This document shows, in pieces, positions 5,375 through 8,011 of a DNA stretch of 8,011 nt. The position numbers and the translations under genes were made by a program. Position 1 is the stretch's first letter, and every line of letters begins with the position of its first letter. A model generated the notes under the pieces. It saw only the letters and a list, made by a program, of their open reading frames with translations. It made no database searches and was not told the origin of the DNA. Origin of the DNA: Hyphomonadaceae bacterium UBA1001 (GTDB lineage Bacteria > Pseudomonadota > Alphaproteobacteria > Caulobacterales > Aquidulcibacteraceae); contig DBAV01000035.1 in assembly GCA_002291875.1 (NCBI GenBank), positions 1 through 8,011 on the forward strand, given 5' to 3'.

Positions 5375-5884
5375 ATGACCACGATCAGCCTCTATCACGC
5401 CTCGGTGCCGGTCTTCATCCAGACGCTCGAGGCGCTGTCCGGCACGCTGGGCAAGGCGGCTGCCCACGCGGCGGCGAAACGCTTCGACGAGAGCGTGTTC
5501 ATGCACGCGCGTCTGGCGCCCGACATGTTCGCCCTGCCGCGCCAGGTCCAGATCGCTGCCGATTTCGCCAAGGGCGCCAGTGCCCGGCTGGCAGGCATCG
5601 ACATGCCCCGTTTCGCCGATGACGAGGCCACCCTGGCCCAATTGCAGGCCCGCCTGGCCCGCACGGTCGAGTTCCTGCGCACCATCACGCGCGAGGCGAT
5701 CGACGGACAGGAGGAACGCCAGATCACCCTGAGCGTGGCCCAGCGCACGCTCGAGTTCCGGGGGCTGGCCTATCTGCTGCATTTCGCCAAGCCGAACTTC
5801 TATTTTCACGCCACCTGCGCCTATGCGATCCTGCGAGCCAACGGGGTCGAGATCGGCAAGGCCGACTTTGTCGGCCAGTTCTGA
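5375..5884 (+). CDS. DUF1993 family protein
   Basis: The 169-residue product matches the DUF1993 family in length and overall pattern. The N-terminus MTTISLYHASVPVFIQTLEAL (1-21), the middle MHARLAPDMFALPRQVQIAADFAKGASARLAG (43-74), and the tail PNFYFHATCAYAILRANGVEIGKADFVGQF (140-169) are characteristic. The family is predicted to be mainly helical and related to the DinB-like four-helix fold; its biochemical role is unknown. Conserved-looking polar residues include His8, His44, His136 and His145, which could be metal ligands, but this is inference. The ATG at 5375 follows AAGGG (5361-5365) at nine bases, a good ribosome site. No signal peptide or membrane segment is seen, so it is probably cytoplasmic. 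It sits between the coupled methyltransferase and pgk, 29 bases after the former and 76 before the latter. Confidence 0.87.
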   Translation: MTTISLYHASVPVFIQTLEALSGTLGKAAAHAAAKRFDESVFMHARLAPDMFALPRQVQIAADFAKGASARLAGIDMPRFADDEATLAQLQARLARTVEFLRTITREAIDGQEERQITLSVAQRTLEFRGLAYLLHFAKPNFYFHATCAYAILRANGVEIGKADFVGQF

Positions 5885-5920
5885 GCGCGCCTGCCCCACG
5901 CGCTGGACTCGGCCGCGCCG

Positions 5921-5949
5921 GGATGGCTAACCCGCCGCCCAAGCCATTC
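5921..5949 (+). promoter_or_regulatory. Hairpin just upstream of pgk
   Basis: GGATGGCT (5921-5928) pairs with AGCCATTC (5942-5949), eight pairs including one G-U, around a 13-base loop. It ends 11 bases before the pgk ATG at 5961, where no strong Shine-Dalgarno is visible (only GGA at 5951-5953). It could control pgk translation or be a regulator half-site pair (GGCT...AGCC). I see no convincing -35/-10 pair in the 76-base gap, so pgk may rely on read-through from gap. Confidence 0.35.
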
Positions 5950-5960
5950 CGGACCCGACC

Positions 5961-7160
5961 ATGACCCGATTCCGCCGCCTCGCCGAGATCACCGAGCGGG
6001 GCCTTCGTGCCCTCGTCCGCGTCGATTTCAACGTGCCCACCCGCGACGGCCGGGTCAGCGACGACACCCGCCTGCGCGCGGCCGTGCCCACGATCCGCGC
6101 TTTGCAGGCCAAGGGCTGCCGCGTTGCTTTGTGTGCCCACTTCGACCGCCCCAAGGGCAAGCGCGTGCCGGAAATGTCGCTGGCCCCCGTGCGCCCGGCA
6201 CTCGAGGCCCTGCTGGGCGAGCGGATCGTGTTCGTGGACGACTGCATCGGCGAGGCGGCCGAACGCGCCGTGGCCGGCCTGTCCGAGGGTGGGGTGGCCC
6301 TTCTGGAAAACACCCGCTTCCACGCTGGCGAGGAGGGCAATGATCCGGTCTTCGCCGCCGCCCTGGCGCGCGTGGCCGACATCTATGTCAACGACGCCTT
6401 TTCGGCTGCCCACCGTGCGCACGCCTCGACCGAGGGGGTGGCGCGCCTGCTGCCCGCCTTTCCGGGCCTGTCGATGGAGCAGGAGCTGACCTATCTGGCG
6501 CGCGCGCTCGAGCAGCCCGAGCGGCCGGTGCTGGGCGTGGTCGGAGGCTCGAAGGTCTCGACCAAGATCGAGCTTTTGCAGAACCTGGTGCGCAAGCTGG
6601 ACAAGCTGGCCATCGGGGGCGGCATGGCCAACACCTTCCTGGCCGCGCAGGGCCACCCCATCGGCGCCTCGATGGCCGAGGCCGACCAGGCCGAAACCGC
6701 GCGCCGCATCGTCCAGTTGGCCGCCGAATCCGGGTGCGAACTGCTGCTGCCGATCGACATCACCGTGGCCGAGCGCCCCGCCGCGGGCGAGGCCGTGCGC
6801 ACGCGCGGGCTGGGCCAGCTCGACAGCGACGAGAAGATTCTCGACGCCGGCCCCCAGACCGTCGCCCGGCTGAAGCGGGCAATGGACCAGGCCCGCACGC
6901 TGGTCTGGAACGGGCCGCTGGGCGTGTTCGAGGTGGCTCCCTTTGACGAGGGCACCACCAATGCCGCCCGCCATGCCGCCATCCTGGCCCGGCAGGGCAA
7001 GCTGGTGGCGGTCGCCGGCGGCGGCGACACCGTGGCCGCCCTGAACCATGCAGGCGTGGTGCAGGATTTCACCTTCATTTCGACGGCCGGAGGGGCCTTT
7101 CTGGAATGGCTCGAGGGCAAGACCCTGCCCGGAGTGGCCGCCCTTGCCGTCCCGGCCTGA
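5961..7160 (+). CDS. pgk: Phosphoglycerate kinase
   Basis: The enzyme transfers the acyl phosphate of 1,3-bisphosphoglycerate to ADP, or the reverse, directly after the GAPDH step. The 399-residue length is normal for a bacterial PGK. Family motifs are all present in order: LVRVDFNVP (18-26), AHFDRPKGKRVPEMSL (59-74), LLENTRFHAGEEGND (114-128) with Arg119, YVNDAFSAAHRAHAS (142-156) with Arg152, VVGGSKVSTKI (193-203) with Lys198 and Lys202, VWNGPLGVFE (315-324), and the nucleotide loop VAGGGDTVAA (351-360). One oddity is Asp62 where the substrate motif normally reads H-[LF]-G-R-P. The flanking His60 and Arg63 are kept, so the enzyme is probably active. The ATG at 5961 gives the standard N-terminus but has a weak ribosome site. 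The gene is in the gap operon, separated from gap by two genes, and overlaps trmB. Confidence 0.97.
   Translation: MTRFRRLAEITERGLRALVRVDFNVPTRDGRVSDDTRLRAAVPTIRALQAKGCRVALCAHFDRPKGKRVPEMSLAPVRPALEALLGERIVFVDDCIGEAAERAVAGLSEGGVALLENTRFHAGEEGNDPVFAAALARVADIYVNDAFSAAHRAHASTEGVARLLPAFPGLSMEQELTYLARALEQPERPVLGVVGGSKVSTKIELLQNLVRKLDKLAIGGGMANTFLAAQGHPIGASMAEADQAETARRIVQLAAESGCELLLPIDITVAERPAAGEAVRTRGLGQLDSDEKILDAGPQTVARLKRAMDQARTLVWNGPLGVFEVAPFDEGTTNAARHAAILARQGKLVAVAGGGDTVAALNHAGVVQDFTFISTAGGAFLEWLEGKTLPGVAALAVPA
7131..7134 (+). promoter_or_regulatory. Shine-Dalgarno site deciding the trmB start
   Basis: GGAG at 7131-7134 lies inside the pgk coding sequence, nine bases before TTG at 7144. No ATG or GTG with a ribosome site occurs in the trmB frame nearby; the in-frame ATG at 7048 is far upstream within pgk. 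This supports TTG as the trmB initiator. Confidence 0.55.
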
Positions 7161-7863
7161 CCCACCCGCGGCGGGCGCACGCCAGGGGCCGCTGCGCTCG
7201 TTCGGGCGCACGCGCGGGCGCGCCCTGTCCCCGCGCCAGGAAGGGCTGTTCCAGGCGCTCTATCCGCATCTGGCGGTCGATGTGCCGCCGGCCGGGGCAC
7301 CGCCCCTCGACCCTGCAGGCCTGTTCGACCGCCCCGTGCGCACGGTCTGGCTGGAAATCGGGTTCGGTGGGGCCGAGCACCTGCTGGGCCAGGCCGCGCG
7401 CCACCCGGACATCGGCCTGATCGGGGTCGAGCCCTTTCGCGAAGGGGTCGCCAAGGCGCTGACGGGCATCGAGGCCCAGGGGCTGACCAATGTGCGCCTG
7501 CTGGAGGGCGATGCCCGCCCGCTGGTGGCGGCGCTGGCGCCCGGATCGATCACGCGCGCCTTCGTTCTGTTTCCAGATCCATGGCCCAAGGCGCGCCATC
7601 ACAAGCGGCGCCTTCTGAATGCGGCGTTCCTGACAGGGCTGGCGCGGGTCATGCCCGAGGGTGCGCGCCTGCGCGTCGCCACCGACTGGTCGGACTATGC
7701 CACCGCCATCCTGGCGACGGTCGAGGCGCATCCGCACTGGCACTGGACGGCCCGCGCGGCCGATGACTGGCGCGTGCCCCCCGCCGATCACCTCACCACG
7801 CGCTACCAGGATAAGCGCCTGGGCGACTGCCCGCCGGTGTTCCTGGATTTCCAGCGCGCCTGA
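7144..7863 (+). CDS. trmB: tRNA (guanine-N7-)-methyltransferase TrmB
   Basis: TrmB methylates N7 of G46 in the variable loop of tRNAs using SAM. From the TTG at 7144 the product has 239 residues, a normal TrmB length, and begins MPSRPDPPAAGARQGPLRSFG, leading into the family's typical N-terminal RSFGRTRGRALSPRQ (18-32). SAM motif I is LEIGFGGAEHL (70-80) with Glu71, followed by Glu96 in GVEPF and Asp123 in LEGDA. The signature FPDPWPKARHHKRRL (143-157) and the C-terminal TRYQDKRL (219-226) are diagnostic. The first 17 bases overlap the end of pgk in another frame, which suggests translational coupling. A longer start at ATG 7048 would add about 32 residues read from pgk in the wrong frame and is rejected. 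Alphaproteobacterial trmB is often found elsewhere, for example near metK, so the pairing with pgk is notable. Confidence 0.94.
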   Translation: MPSRPDPPAAGARQGPLRSFGRTRGRALSPRQEGLFQALYPHLAVDVPPAGAPPLDPAGLFDRPVRTVWLEIGFGGAEHLLGQAARHPDIGLIGVEPFREGVAKALTGIEAQGLTNVRLLEGDARPLVAALAPGSITRAFVLFPDPWPKARHHKRRLLNAAFLTGLARVMPEGARLRVATDWSDYATAILATVEAHPHWHWTARAADDWRVPPADHLTTRYQDKRLGDCPPVFLDFQRA

Positions 7864-7888
7864 CCGTCCTTCCCATCACCACCGTCAT

Positions 7889-8011
7889 CCCGGGCCGAGG
7901 CGAAGCATCGGACCCGGGACCTATCCACCGATGGCGGGGTTTGAGGGCAATCACGCGGCAGCGGTTTTGCGAACTCTGGAAAACGTTCGGGGGATAGGTC
8001 CCGGATACCGG
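7889..8011. repeat. REP-like palindromic intergenic repeat, cut by the window end
   Basis: After trmB there is no gene. CCCGGGCCGA (7889-7898) pairs with TCGG-A-CCCGGG (7908-7918), ten pairs with one bulged A, around the loop GGCGAAGCA. A larger inverted repeat pairs ACCCGGGACCTATCC (7912-7926) with GGATAGGTCCCGGAT (7992-8006), 14 of 15 positions, enclosing a 65-base segment that is less GC-rich than its surroundings. The sequence begins GTCATCCCGGG at 7884, the style of dispersed palindromic repeats in alphaproteobacteria. The right side probably continues beyond 8011 toward a mirror of that start. It may also act as the 3' end of the gap-trmB transcript. No T-run terminator is visible. Confidence 0.7.

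Noticed and set aside
7048..7143. trmB start at ATG 7048
   Set aside because: It would read about 96 bases of the conserved pgk C-terminus out of frame and add residues not typical of TrmB.
5724..7211. 495-codon open frame on the minus strand opposite pgk
   Set aside because: It is antisense to an unmistakable pgk; long shadow frames are expected at this GC content. The residues are low in family-like motifs and no ribosome site or context supports it.

Overview
The window is very GC-rich chromosomal DNA (about 70% G+C by eye). The protein types and codon use point to an alphaproteobacterium. The gap gene looks alphaproteobacterial, and envelope COG4798-type methyltransferases and 'CGTCATCCCGG' palindromic repeats are familiar from that class. 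Sphingomonadales or Caulobacterales are plausible, but this is inference and I cannot place a genus. No tRNA, rRNA, CRISPR array, transposase, integrase or phage gene is visible. Most of the window is ordinary housekeeping DNA.

Left part (1-3379): the 3' end of an unrecognised multi-pass membrane protein on the + strand meets a block of three minus-strand genes. In transcription order these are a PNPOx-like flavin-binding split-barrel protein (3379-2807), a predicted lipoprotein with a SAM-methyltransferase fold of COG4798 type (2614-1799), and an MBL-fold hydrolase with a LACTB2-like C-terminus (1731-673). The gap between the first two holds three 31-bp-period, hairpin-forming GC repeats plus an inverted copy. 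The same stem recurs around the ribosome-binding site of the PNPOx-like gene.

Middle (3380-3565): a 186-bp divergent intergenic region rich in palindromes separates the minus-strand block from a plus-strand run. It has a nine-C tract, two perfect palindromes, a weak sigma70-like promoter candidate and a pair of competing hairpins ahead of gap.

Right part (3566-7863): five co-directional genes form a likely operon, gap, a TylF/Methyltransf_24-like methyltransferase, a DUF1993 protein, pgk and trmB. gap and pgk encode consecutive steps of glycolysis/gluconeogenesis (glyceraldehyde-3-phosphate to 1,3-bisphosphoglycerate to 3-phosphoglycerate). Here they are separated by two accessory genes. trmB, for tRNA m7G46 methylation, overlaps the end of pgk and appears to start at TTG. 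Paired hairpins lie at the methyltransferase stop codon and one lies just ahead of pgk; these may tune expression within the run. The window ends inside a palindromic intergenic repeat downstream of trmB.

I see no clear new multi-gene system. The points most worth a second look are the insertion of two genes between gap and pgk, the repeated GCGGGC-N6-GCCCGC hairpins, the predicted surface-anchored methyltransferase, and an unusual Asp in the HFGRP motif of PGK.
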